A stretch of DNA of 16,200 bases from JBBRLG01 sp038231495 (GTDB lineage Bacteria; Planctomycetota; Planctomycetia; Gemmatales; Gemmataceae), in the NCBI GenBank assembly GCA_038231495.1, contig JBBRLG010000093.1:1-16200 (forward strand), written 5' to 3'. The notes below the pieces were generated by a model. That model was not told where the DNA came from, did not search any database, and saw only the letters and a program-made list of their open reading frames with translations. Position numbers and translations under genes: made by a program. Positions 1 through 8,008 of this stretch are shown piece by piece; positions within the stretch are counted from its first letter, which is position 1, and each line of letters starts with the position of its first letter.

Positions 1-71
1 CCTGGTCCCCCCCGGCCCTGCCCCCCGGTGATGATCGTTCGGCCCCCGCCCCCGGCCGGGCGTCGCAGGCG

Positions 72-1730
72 ATGGTCGATTGGCTTCAGGCGCCGGACAC
101 GCCGACGGACGAGGAGGTCGGGCGGCGCGCCAGACGCCGAAACTGGCGCCGGGTCGCCGTCATCGCCGCACTCCTGGCCCTCCTTCCCTTGAGCGCGTTC
201 GCTTGGTCCGCCCTGACGCTGTTTGAAGACCCCACTCACAATCTCGGTCTGGATTATCAGAAAGTAGAGCGCGGCAAGGTGACATTCACCCTGGTCGAGA
301 AGGGCGAGGTGGAAGCCTGTCGCAACACCGAACTGCTGTGCAAGGTCCGCAACCGTTCCGGCGACTGGATGGCCACCACCATCAAGTGGCTGATCGAGGA
401 CGGCACCCAGGTACGGCGCGGCGACGTGGTGATGCGGCTGGACGACACCAACCTGCGCGACCGTTTCCAGGCGCAGACGATCGCCCTCACCGAAAAACGG
501 GCGCTCCTGTTCGAGGCCGAGCGCGAGCAGGAGATCATCGAAAGCCAGAACGAAATCGGCATCAAGACCGCCATCAACAATGAGAAGATTGCACGGATGA
601 GCCTGGACGGCAAAATGAAGCTCGGTCGGGCCGAACTCGAGCAGTGGAAGGAGAAGGCGACCTGGTCGGCGCGCATGGTCAAGCAGGGGTTCATGAGCGA
701 CACCCAGGCGGAGGCCGACGACATCAAGTTGCAGAGTTCGCGGATCAACCTGGAAGCGACCCATCTGGATCTGGAAAGCAAGTTGGAACAGGCGGTGGTG
801 GGCGTAAAGGTCGCGCGGACGGAAGGGGCGGGCAAGGCCGCCAAGGCAGAGGCTAACGTCCGCGCCCGGGCGTCGATCTTGGAGCAGGAGGAGGCCAAGC
901 TGCGCGACCTGGCCGAGGATATCCGCAACTGCACGATCGTCGCCCCCAACGACGGCATGGTCGTCTACAACGTCAGCGAGCAATCGAAGTCGGGGACCGG
1001 ATCGCAGAAAGGCATCTTGGCCGTCGGCGAGCCGGTCTACGAGAGCAAGCCCCTCATGCGCATCCCCGACATGCGCAAGATGCAGGTGCGAGCCAAGATC
1101 CACGAATCGGTGCAGCCTTGGGTCCGCCCCGACCGCGCCCGCAAGACGGGACGGGGAGAGGTGTTCTCGGCGGCGGCAACCCTGTCGCGCTCGGGGCTTG
1201 ACCAACTCGGCACCCTACTGGCCAGCCCGGAAATCCGCCGCGTGGCGGCGGAAGAAGGGCTGGTGCAGGAGGACGAGGTCAGCCAGCCGGGGCAGCCAGC
1301 GGAGATCCGTATCTCCGCGCTGGACCGCGTGTTGACCGGCCGCGTCACCAAGATGTCGAGCGTGGCCTCGCAGATGGACGCCATCTCCGCCGACGTGCGC
1401 GTTTACCGCACGGTCGTCTCCATTAACGAGGCGGAGGAAATCCTCAAGCCGGGTATGAGCGCCGAGGTCACCATTTTCATCGACGAACGTAACGGCGTAC
1501 TGCGGTTGCCGGTCCAGGCGATCCTCGAAGTGGGCGGCGAGAAATTCTGCTACGTCAAGGTCGGCAAGGCGCTCGAACGGCGGGTCGTGGTGACCGGCCT
1601 GAACAACAATCGGTTCGTCGAAATCAAGCAGGGGCTGGAAGAAGGCGAGTTCGTGGTTCAGAACCCACGGTCGCTGGCAGAGAAGCGCGGCGATTTGAGC
1701 GCCCGCACCCAAACCGATTCGCGACCGTGA
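72..1730 (+). CDS. MacA/HlyD-like membrane-fusion (periplasmic adaptor) protein
   Basis: This protein probably bridges an inner-membrane ABC permease to an outer-membrane exit duct. Of its 552 residues, 28-48 form a single N-terminal membrane anchor preceded by an Arg-rich cytoplasmic stretch. A split lipoyl-like domain lies at about 83-125 and 287-330; the second half carries the typical 'NCTIVAPNDGMV' strand. Between the halves is a long charged helical hairpin (about 126-285) expected to be coiled coil. A beta-barrel and membrane-proximal domain follow, with 'LKPGMSAEVTIFID' near 458-471 and 'VLRLPVQAIL' near 476-485, both typical of the RND/MacA adaptor family. About 55 residues (352-405) appear inserted in the barrel. 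The ATG at 72 has only a weak AGG nearby. The ABC ATPase and permease genes follow directly, which supports the MacA-like assignment. The substrate is unknown. Confidence 0.9.
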   Translation: MVDWLQAPDTPTDEEVGRRARRRNWRRVAVIAALLALLPLSAFAWSALTLFEDPTHNLGLDYQKVERGKVTFTLVEKGEVEACRNTELLCKVRNRSGDWMATTIKWLIEDGTQVRRGDVVMRLDDTNLRDRFQAQTIALTEKRALLFEAEREQEIIESQNEIGIKTAINNEKIARMSLDGKMKLGRAELEQWKEKATWSARMVKQGFMSDTQAEADDIKLQSSRINLEATHLDLESKLEQAVVGVKVARTEGAGKAAKAEANVRARASILEQEEAKLRDLAEDIRNCTIVAPNDGMVVYNVSEQSKSGTGSQKGILAVGEPVYESKPLMRIPDMRKMQVRAKIHESVQPWVRPDRARKTGRGEVFSAAATLSRSGLDQLGTLLASPEIRRVAAEEGLVQEDEVSQPGQPAEIRISALDRVLTGRVTKMSSVASQMDAISADVRVYRTVVSINEAEEILKPGMSAEVTIFIDERNGVLRLPVQAILEVGGEKFCYVKVGKALERRVVVTGLNNNRFVEIKQGLEEGEFVVQNPRSLAEKRGDLSARTQTDSRP

Positions 1731-1795
1731 GCTGCCGGCAGACAACTCGCTTCTTGACGGTCGGACTTTGCATCCATTGATGAAAGGGTGCTGTT

Positions 1796-2512
<717 letters not shown>

Positions 2513-2522
2513 AGTACGCTTG

Positions 2523-3923
2523 ATGGCATCCACGTACTGGCTACTCATCCCGTCGGCCGGTCTGCTGGCCCTAGTGCTCCTTGGCACCGTGGGACGGCAT
2601 CTGCTCGGACCCGGGGGCCGTCAGAGCGTGGTGATGGCCGTGCGCAATCTGCTGCTGCACAAGCTGCGGTCGTTCCTGTCGGTGCTCGGCATCATCATCG
2701 GCACCGCGGCGGTGATTGTCCTGACGGCGTTCGGCGAAGGCAGCATGCGCGACGCCCTCGAAGACATCAAGCGCATGGGGGCGACTAACATTATCGTCCT
2801 CAGCGTCCGACCTCCGGAAAGCGTCGCCGGCGGGCAACGCCAGTCGCACATCAGCCGCTACGGCTTGACCCTGGAGGACCAGCGCCGCTTCGAGGAAACC
2901 CTACGGCCCGCCGTCGTCGCCACGCTCTGCACACGGGCCTTCGACTCCGAGGTCCGCCCCGTCACGGCGAGTGGGGTATACCAGGGCCGGGTCGTGGCCA
3001 CCCAGCCGCGCTACGCGGACCTGCACCGGTTAGACGGGCGCGTGGCGGCGGGCCGGTTCCTCGTCGAGCAGGACGAGAGGGAAATCGCCAACGTGGCCGT
3101 CCTGGGCTGGGACGTGGCCGGCGAACTGTTCCCCGGACAGGATCCCCTGGGCAAGAAGATCACGATCAAGGACTGCGCGTTCGAGGTAATCGGCGTCCTC
3201 AAGGAGCGTGCGCCGGTGGCCGGCGAGCGGTTCGACGGCGACGTTTACATCCCGTTGCGTACCTGGCGCGAGCGGCTCGGCGAGCGCGTCGTGGTGCTGC
3301 GCACCGCCGACTCGATCAGCGCCGAGGAGATCCAGCTGAGTCAAATCGTGCTGACCGTCGGCGGCACGGACCAGGTCCGACCGACCGCGGATGTCGTGCG
3401 CAGCCAGCTCCAGCGTTTCCACGAAACGGCCGACTTTGAGGTGCGCGTACCGCTGGACCGCCTGGAAGAATCGGAGCGCACGCGGGACCGTTACCGCCTG
3501 CTGTTGTTCTTCATCGCCGGCATCACACTGGTGGTGGGCGGCATCGGCATCATGAACATCATGCTGGCGACGGTGACGGAGCGGACGCGCGAGATCGGCA
3601 TCCGCCGCGCCCTGGGCGCCAGCCGCCGTGACATCACGCTGCAATTCCTGATCGAGGCCGTAGTGCAGACGTCGCTGGGCGGTCTGATCGGCGTGGCCGC
3701 GGGCTTCGCGTTGACGTACACCATCCCGGAGGTTTACCTCTTCTGGCAGCAGCGCGTGCTGAGCTTGCCGCCGGCCCAGGTACAGCGCCTGCCTGTGGAA
3801 ATACAGTTCACGTCCGTCGTGTTGGCCTTCGTTGTGGCCGTCGGCGTGGGCGTGCTGTTCGGCTGGTACCCGTCGCGCCGGGCCGCCCGCCTCGATCCGA
3901 TCGAGGCGTTGCGGCACGAGTGA
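2523..3923 (+). CDS. MacB/FtsX-type ABC transporter permease
   Basis: This is the membrane subunit of the MacAB-like system, 466 residues from the ATG at 2523 (a TTG directly before it, at 2520, is less likely). Predicted membrane helices are at about 6-26, 50-70, 325-348, 377-398 and 429-449. Residues ~71-320 form the large periplasmic MacB_PCD-like domain. Family hallmarks are 'LRSFLSVLGIIIGTAAVI' at the second helix, 'ERTREIGIRRALGA' at 353-366, and the C-terminal 'GWYPSRRAARLDPIEALRHE'. Canonical MacB-type permeases have four helices; the extra N-terminal helix here is unusual. The ATPase is on a separate chain just upstream. This class moves substrates from the periplasm outward by mechanotransmission through the adaptor. 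Confidence 0.92.
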   Translation: MASTYWLLIPSAGLLALVLLGTVGRHLLGPGGRQSVVMAVRNLLLHKLRSFLSVLGIIIGTAAVIVLTAFGEGSMRDALEDIKRMGATNIIVLSVRPPESVAGGQRQSHISRYGLTLEDQRRFEETLRPAVVATLCTRAFDSEVRPVTASGVYQGRVVATQPRYADLHRLDGRVAAGRFLVEQDEREIANVAVLGWDVAGELFPGQDPLGKKITIKDCAFEVIGVLKERAPVAGERFDGDVYIPLRTWRERLGERVVVLRTADSISAEEIQLSQIVLTVGGTDQVRPTADVVRSQLQRFHETADFEVRVPLDRLEESERTRDRYRLLLFFIAGITLVVGGIGIMNIMLATVTERTREIGIRRALGASRRDITLQFLIEAVVQTSLGGLIGVAAGFALTYTIPEVYLFWQQRVLSLPPAQVQRLPVEIQFTSVVLAFVVAVGVGVLFGWYPSRRAARLDPIEALRHE

Positions 3924-3968
3924 TTCTACAGGTGGTCAACCAAAGTCGCTTGCCGGTGGATTGCAGCC

Positions 3969-4661
3969 ATGAAGTACCTGATCGTCAACGCCGATGACTT
4001 CGGCGCCAGCCGGGGCATCAACCGCGGGATCGTCGAAGCCCACCACGACGGCATCCTGACGAGCACGAGCCTGATGGTCAACATGCCGGCCAGCGAAGAA
4101 GCCGCTCTCCTCAGCCGTGCGGTGCCGGACTTGAGCATCGGCCTGCACGTGAATTTCACCGGTGAAGGTGAACCGGTCGTTAACGAGAAGAAACTCGCCG
4201 ACTACCCGGCCGAATTGCAGTATCAGCTGGACCGCTTCCAGGCGCTGCTGGGCCGCTTGCCGACTCACCTCGACTCGCATCATAACATTCACCGGGATCC
4301 CCGGCTGTTGCCGCACTTTCTGGAAGCGGCCCGGCAACACCGCCTGCCGATGCGGGAACATTCGCCGGTTCGGTACTTCTCAAGTTTCTACGGCCAATGG
4401 GACGGGGAAACCCACCTGGAGCAGATCAGCGTCGAGAAACTACTGCACATGTTGCGGACCGAAGTGCATGACGGCTTCACGGAGCTGAGCTGCCACCCGG
4501 GTTACGTCGAACCGGATTTCCCGTCGGTCTATGCGATCGAGCGCGAGGCCGAATTGCGCACGCTATGCAACCCACTGGTACGGGTACGCCTGGCCGAGTT
4601 GTCCATCCGGCTCATCGGCTTTCGGGATGTAAAAGACCTTGCAAGCGGCGTTTCCAACTAG
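3969..4661 (+). CDS. YdjC/ChbG-family carbohydrate deacetylase
   Basis: This 230-residue protein belongs to the YdjC/ChbG family (which includes HpnK-type proteins), metal-dependent enzymes that remove acetyl groups from N-acetylated sugars. The N-terminus has the 'NADDFG' motif (residues 7-12) with the catalytic/metal Asp pair. 'GLHVNFTG' (58-65) and 'HLDSHHNIH' (100-108) supply metal-binding histidines. 'ELSCHPGYVEPD' (172-183) is the usual late motif. The C-terminus is compact and ends at the expected length. It starts 45 bp after the permease and stops 11 bp before the next gene, so it is probably in the same operon. In this context it would modify an amino-sugar in an envelope or exported glycan. 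Substrate specificity is inferred only from the family. Confidence 0.9.
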   Translation: MKYLIVNADDFGASRGINRGIVEAHHDGILTSTSLMVNMPASEEAALLSRAVPDLSIGLHVNFTGEGEPVVNEKKLADYPAELQYQLDRFQALLGRLPTHLDSHHNIHRDPRLLPHFLEAARQHRLPMREHSPVRYFSSFYGQWDGETHLEQISVEKLLHMLRTEVHDGFTELSCHPGYVEPDFPSVYAIEREAELRTLCNPLVRVRLAELSIRLIGFRDVKDLASGVSN

Positions 4662-4672
4662 CGAGACTGGTG

Positions 4673-5830
4673 ATGGCCATCGTGCTTGTCTCCCCTTTCA
4701 ACGTCGTGAGCTATCCGGAAGGAGGCGGCCACTTTTGGGTGTACCTGCAATACGTCAAGGGGCTGCGCCGGCTCGGCTGTGAAGTCTACTGGCTGGAACG
4801 CTTCTACGACAGCGGGGACGCGGCGGCGGATGACCAGCGTTTGGCGGCCTTCTCCGGCAGGATGGAAACGTACGGGCTGGGCGAGAAGCTCATCCTTTAC
4901 CGGAGCGAGACCCAGGCGCGGGACAGCTGCGGGGCGCTCGACTACGTCGGCATGACCCGCAGCCAGGCGGAGACGATCCTCGGACGTGCGGACCTGCTGC
5001 TCAATTTCCAGTACGCGATTGATCCAACCCTGCTCGCTCGCGTCCGGCGCACGGCACTGATCGACATCGATCCGGGGTTGCTGCAATACTGGATGAGCAA
5101 CCGGCAAATCGTCGTACCCCGGCACGATGTGTATTTCACGACAGGGGAGACGGTCGGGACGCCGTCCGCGCTCTTTCCGGACTGTGGCCTGTCCTGGATC
5201 CGCATCCGTCCGCCGGTCTGCCTGGAGTCGTGGCCATTTGCGGACACCACTACCGGCGAGGCGTTCACCACGGTATCCCACTGGCAAGGGCACGAATGGA
5301 TCACGGTCGATGGTGAACTCATCGACAACAACAAGTGTGCCTCCTTCCTTCCGTTCGTGGCCCTGCCGTCCCGAACGGACCAGCCGCTCGAGCTGGCATT
5401 GAAGTTCGGTCAGAAGCTGCAAGATGCGCAGGACAAGCAGTTCCTCGAAAGTCACGGCTGGCGCGTGCGCCGGTCGGAGGAAGTGTCGGCGACTCCGGAG
5501 TTGTATCAGTCGTACGTGCGGGGCTCGCGCGGAGAGTTCAGCTGTGCCAAGGCGTCCTGCATGAAATTTCAGAACGCCTGGATCAGCGACCGCACGCTGT
5601 GCTACTTGGCCAGCGGCCGACCGGCGGTCGTCCAGCACACCGGACCCAGTGCCTATCTCCCCAACGGGGAGGGGCTATACCGCTTTTCGACCGTCGAGGA
5701 AGCCGCCGCCGCCCTGGAGACGGTCAATGTCGATTACGAGCGTCAGCGCCGCGCCGCCCGCAATATCGCGGAAACCTACTTCGATGCCCGACAAATCCTG
5801 GAAACGGTTTTGAACGCAGCCCTCGCGTGA
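4673..5830 (+). CDS. GT-B-like glycosyltransferase-family protein (paralogue 1 of 3)
   Basis: A 385-residue protein from the ATG at 4673. An in-frame ATG at 4565 lies inside the upstream deacetylase gene and would add a basic extension of 36 residues absent from the two homologues, so the later start is chosen. The N-terminal lobe has 'GGHFWVYLQYVKGLRRLG', matching 'GG..W...QY..GL.RLG' in the other two copies. The C-terminal lobe has 'CYLASGRPAVVQHTG' (about 310-324) and 'YFDARQIL', typical of GT-B-type nucleotide-sugar transferases of the glycosyl_trans_1 type. No signal peptide or membrane helix is visible, so it is probably cytoplasmic. It is the most divergent of the three copies and the only one on the plus strand. 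Donor and acceptor are unknown. Confidence 0.8.
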   Translation: MAIVLVSPFNVVSYPEGGGHFWVYLQYVKGLRRLGCEVYWLERFYDSGDAAADDQRLAAFSGRMETYGLGEKLILYRSETQARDSCGALDYVGMTRSQAETILGRADLLLNFQYAIDPTLLARVRRTALIDIDPGLLQYWMSNRQIVVPRHDVYFTTGETVGTPSALFPDCGLSWIRIRPPVCLESWPFADTTTGEAFTTVSHWQGHEWITVDGELIDNNKCASFLPFVALPSRTDQPLELALKFGQKLQDAQDKQFLESHGWRVRRSEEVSATPELYQSYVRGSRGEFSCAKASCMKFQNAWISDRTLCYLASGRPAVVQHTGPSAYLPNGEGLYRFSTVEEAAAALETVNVDYERQRRAARNIAETYFDARQILETVLNAALA

Positions 5831-5855
5831 TGAGGAGCGCTCGGACATCGCAGTA

Positions 5856-5886
5856 GGCGGCCCGAAGGACCTCAACAACGGCCGCC
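5856..5886 (+). terminator. Weak terminator-like hairpin after the plus-strand operon
   Basis: GGCGGCC at 5856-5862 pairs perfectly with GGCCGCC at 5880-5886 across a 17-nt loop, 26 bp after the last plus-strand stop codon. There is no T-run directly after it, so this is not a clear intrinsic terminator. It may only stabilise the mRNA end. Confidence 0.25.
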
Positions 5887-5949
5887 CGCCAGGATTTAAT
5901 AACGGCCAGGCATTCATCGACACGGCCCGGACGCAACCCCACATCGCCT

Positions 5950-6015
5950 TTTTGCTGGTACCCGTCGCGCCCACCCGCCCGCCGCGATCGAGTTTCGGCA
6001 CCGCGCCACGAGTAA
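5950..6015 (+). pseudogene. Fossil C-terminus of a second MacB-type permease
   Basis: One frame reads 'FCWYPSRPPARRDRVSAPRHE' followed by TAA at 6013-6015. It aligns without gaps to the last 21 residues of the intact permease (446-466, 'FGWYPSRRAARLDP...ALRHE'), with F, WYPSR, AR, D, A, RHE and the stop position conserved. At DNA level the 17 bases 'ctggtacccgtcgcgcc' are identical to the permease gene. Upstream of 5950 the frame gives no recognisable permease, so only the tail survives. This C-terminal motif is a hallmark of MacB permeases, so chance similarity is unlikely. It implies that a second permease gene, or a duplicated segment, once lay here and was mostly deleted. Confidence 0.75.
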
Positions 6016-6033
6016 GTCGCCGGATGACGGGCT

Positions 6034-6057
6034 AAAAAGTCTGACCTAAGCCGGTCA
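6034..6057 (-). terminator. Candidate intrinsic terminator of the minus-strand operon
   Basis: On the minus strand TGACC (6057-6053), loop GGCTTA and GGTCA (6046-6042) form a 5-bp stem, followed by GAC and TTTTT (6038-6034). The first TGA of the stem is the stop codon of the last gene. The stem is short, so the call is tentative, but its position at the end of the operon and its T-run are right. Confidence 0.4.
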
Positions 6058-7218
6058 TTGGCGCGCGTGCAGGATCTCGTCAAGTAGGCGGGGTAGTACC
6101 TTGCGCGCGTCGAAATACTCCTCCGCGACCGCACGCGCTTCCCCACAGTGGTAAGCGTAGCGGCGGCCCAGCTCGTCGACGGCGGCGACGGCTTCCTCGA
6201 AGCTGCTGAAAGCCAGGACGCCGGCCCCGACCGGGAGCCGGTCGGTAAAACCAGTGTCCTGGACGACCACCGGCCGGCCGCTCGCCAGGTAGCAGGCGCT
6301 CCGCTCGCTGAACCACCCGCAGCGACTTGCCACGTAACCGTGCTTGGTCACCGCAAATTCCGCCTTAGACTCGCGGAGATAACGCTGATAGGTCCAGGGG
6401 TCGAGCGTGACCTGGAGCGGGTCGCACACCAACCAGCCGCGGTCGCGCAAGAGATCGCGCGGCGCCGACGCGCTGCCGACGGCCAGTTCAAACATGGCCT
6501 CGGTCCGCGCCGGCAGGTCGAAGTAGGGGCCGAAGGAGTCCGCCTTCATCCCGAAGCGCTGGCCCTGGTACTCGCGGGCGGGATAGCTGTCCCACTGCAT
6601 CACGGTGGTGAGCCGGCCTTCCGCGGGTCCGGGCGTCACCGGCCAGGCGTCCAGGACGACCGGCTGCCGCGTCGGCCGCCAGGGGAACCCCTCATCGGGG
6701 ACGCGCGACCGTCCGCCGGGGATGTTCTCGCCGAAGGTAAAGAAGCTGGTGTGGGCCTCGGCTAGTGCGCGCGCCGCGGGGTCGGTCAGGTGCCGCACCT
6801 GAACGAAGGCGGGATCCGTGTCGATCAGCGCGCGGGCCGGCACGTCCAGGGACCACGGCCGGAGCGGATTCACCCCGGAGATGTTCAGCAGTAGGTCCGC
6901 CGACCTGAAGGCCTCGCGGATGCTCCCGGCACACGGCCCCAGCCACCGCCCGGTGTGCTCGTCGTGGTAGGCCCAGCGATCACCCAGCCCTAGCCGCGTG
7001 AACGCCGCCGTTGCGAAGCGCAGCCCGTAGGCCGGGTCTACGCCCACGATGCCGCGGTCCGGGTCGTAGCAGGACGGAAAGTCGTCACTGTCCTCGGCGA
7101 AGTAAACGTCATGGCCCAGGCGCGCCAGCCCCAGGACGTACTGAAGGTGGTGCCAGGCCATGCCGCCCAGCGGGCCGCGCACGATGTAACCGAGGACAAT
7201 GATGCGTAACCCACTCAT
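6055..7218 (-). CDS. GT-B-like glycosyltransferase-family protein (paralogue 2 of 3)
   Basis: An intact 387-residue protein and the last gene of the minus-strand operon. Its ATG (7218-7216) overlaps the methyltransferase stop in an ATGA junction, so translation is probably coupled. The N-lobe has 'GGMAWHHLQYVLGLARLGHD' followed by 'VYFAED'. The middle has 'ALIDTDPAF', shared with the other copies as DxDP or DTSP. The C-lobe has 'WFSERSACYLASGRPVVVQD' (from 302) and 'EEYFDARKVL', the GT-B-like donor-site region. No membrane helix is seen. It is closer to paralogue 3 than to paralogue 1: WFS.RS.CYLA.GRPVV.Q.TGF is shared. The most likely role is adding a sugar to a lipid-linked or exported glycan; the reaction itself cannot be told. 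Confidence 0.82.
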   Translation of the reverse strand: MSGLRIIVLGYIVRGPLGGMAWHHLQYVLGLARLGHDVYFAEDSDDFPSCYDPDRGIVGVDPAYGLRFATAAFTRLGLGDRWAYHDEHTGRWLGPCAGSIREAFRSADLLLNISGVNPLRPWSLDVPARALIDTDPAFVQVRHLTDPAARALAEAHTSFFTFGENIPGGRSRVPDEGFPWRPTRQPVVLDAWPVTPGPAEGRLTTVMQWDSYPAREYQGQRFGMKADSFGPYFDLPARTEAMFELAVGSASAPRDLLRDRGWLVCDPLQVTLDPWTYQRYLRESKAEFAVTKHGYVASRCGWFSERSACYLASGRPVVVQDTGFTDRLPVGAGVLAFSSFEEAVAAVDELGRRYAYHCGEARAVAEEYFDARKVLPRLLDEILHARQ

Positions 7219-7937
7219 GCCTCACCCGCCGCCGGCGCCCCAACCGCGGCCACTTGCCGGCACTGCGCCAGGCCCCATTCGACCAACTCCAGATACCGCT
7301 TTGGGTGGACCAGGGCCGGCGCGGTGCCGCCGGCCAACTCGTACTCCTTCCTTAACGCCGGGCTGGCCTCCAGATAGCCGCGCTCCGCGAAGAGGAAGGA
7401 ATTCTGGGCGTACCACCATTCGACATCTTCATTGTCCCACATGTGGCGTCGGAGGCAATCGACCGGCACATACCCTCGGGCGGCGAAGTGCCGTGCCCAG
7501 TATGCGGGCCACTGTTCGTTGACGTGATTCGTACCGCCCTGATGAGGGACCGCGGCGGAGAATAGGATGAGGGGTGCCAGGCCCGTGAGGGAGGCAATGA
7601 AGGTCTCGGCACACTCCGGCAGGAGGTGCTCGGCCACCTCTAGCGACACCGCCAGGTCGAACCTCCGTCCGAGGCGCAACGGCCGGGTCAAGTCCCACGG
7701 GATGAACTGCTCGGGCGGAATTTCGAGCCTTGCCCGGTCGACGTAAGCGCCGTCCACCCCGCAGACTTCCTTCACCCCGTGTTCTCGGAAGACTGCCAGC
7801 CAGCTGCCCTGGCCGCAGCCGACATCCACGACGTCCCGTGGCCGGACCAGGCGCAGGAGCAGCGGCACGACGACTTGTGCCGAACGCCGGGTGCCCTCGC
7901 GCAGGGCGTCGAAGAAGCCGGTCGTGTACGCATCCAT
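7215..7937 (-). CDS. Class I SAM-dependent methyltransferase
   Basis: A 240-residue methyltransferase from the ATG at 7937, which has AGAAAGGG about 6 bases upstream. A GTG at 7958 would add seven residues and is less likely. Motif I is 'VVDVGCGQGSW' (36-46), the acidic end of strand 2 is 'GVDGAYVDRARL' (60-71), and the post-motif segment is 'VSLEVAEHL' (97-105), all typical of Methyltransf_11/23-type Rossmann folds. 'GGTNHVNEQWPAYWARHF' further on recalls methyltransferases found in glycan clusters. It sits between two GT-like genes and overlaps the downstream one by 4 bp (ATGA). It would be predicted to methylate a sugar or another group on the glycan made by this locus. The substrate is an inference from context. 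Confidence 0.88.
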   Translation of the reverse strand: MDAYTTGFFDALREGTRRSAQVVVPLLLRLVRPRDVVDVGCGQGSWLAVFREHGVKEVCGVDGAYVDRARLEIPPEQFIPWDLTRPLRLGRRFDLAVSLEVAEHLLPECAETFIASLTGLAPLILFSAAVPHQGGTNHVNEQWPAYWARHFAARGYVPVDCLRRHMWDNEDVEWWYAQNSFLFAERGYLEASPALRKEYELAGGTAPALVHPKRYLELVEWGLAQCRQVAAVGAPAAGEA

Positions 7938-8008
7938 GGGCTTGCCCTTTCTCGGCACCCCGTTACGCTACCCGTTCACGTCTCGTGATGTCGGCAATGC
8001 CTCGCTTC

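Noticed and set aside
1..71. Possible end of an upstream gene (frame 2 ends in TGA at 29-31)
   Set aside because: Only nine codons of Pro-rich sequence are visible; not enough to call a gene.
257..958. Long minus-strand open frame opposite the adaptor gene
   Set aside because: It is Ser/Arg-rich, has no motifs, and is antisense to a clear coding region; such shadows are common in GC-rich DNA.
1732..1741. Palindrome CTGCCGGCAG after the adaptor gene
   Set aside because: It has no loop and no T-run, and such short GC palindromes are expected by chance here.
3030..3917. Minus-strand frame of 295 residues opposite the permease
   Set aside because: Composition is His/Arg/Ala-rich with no domain; the opposite strand encodes an unmistakable MacB permease.
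4565..4672. Upstream ATG extension of GT-like paralogue 1
   Set aside because: It overlaps the deacetylase gene by ~97 bp, and the two homologous proteins lack the extension.
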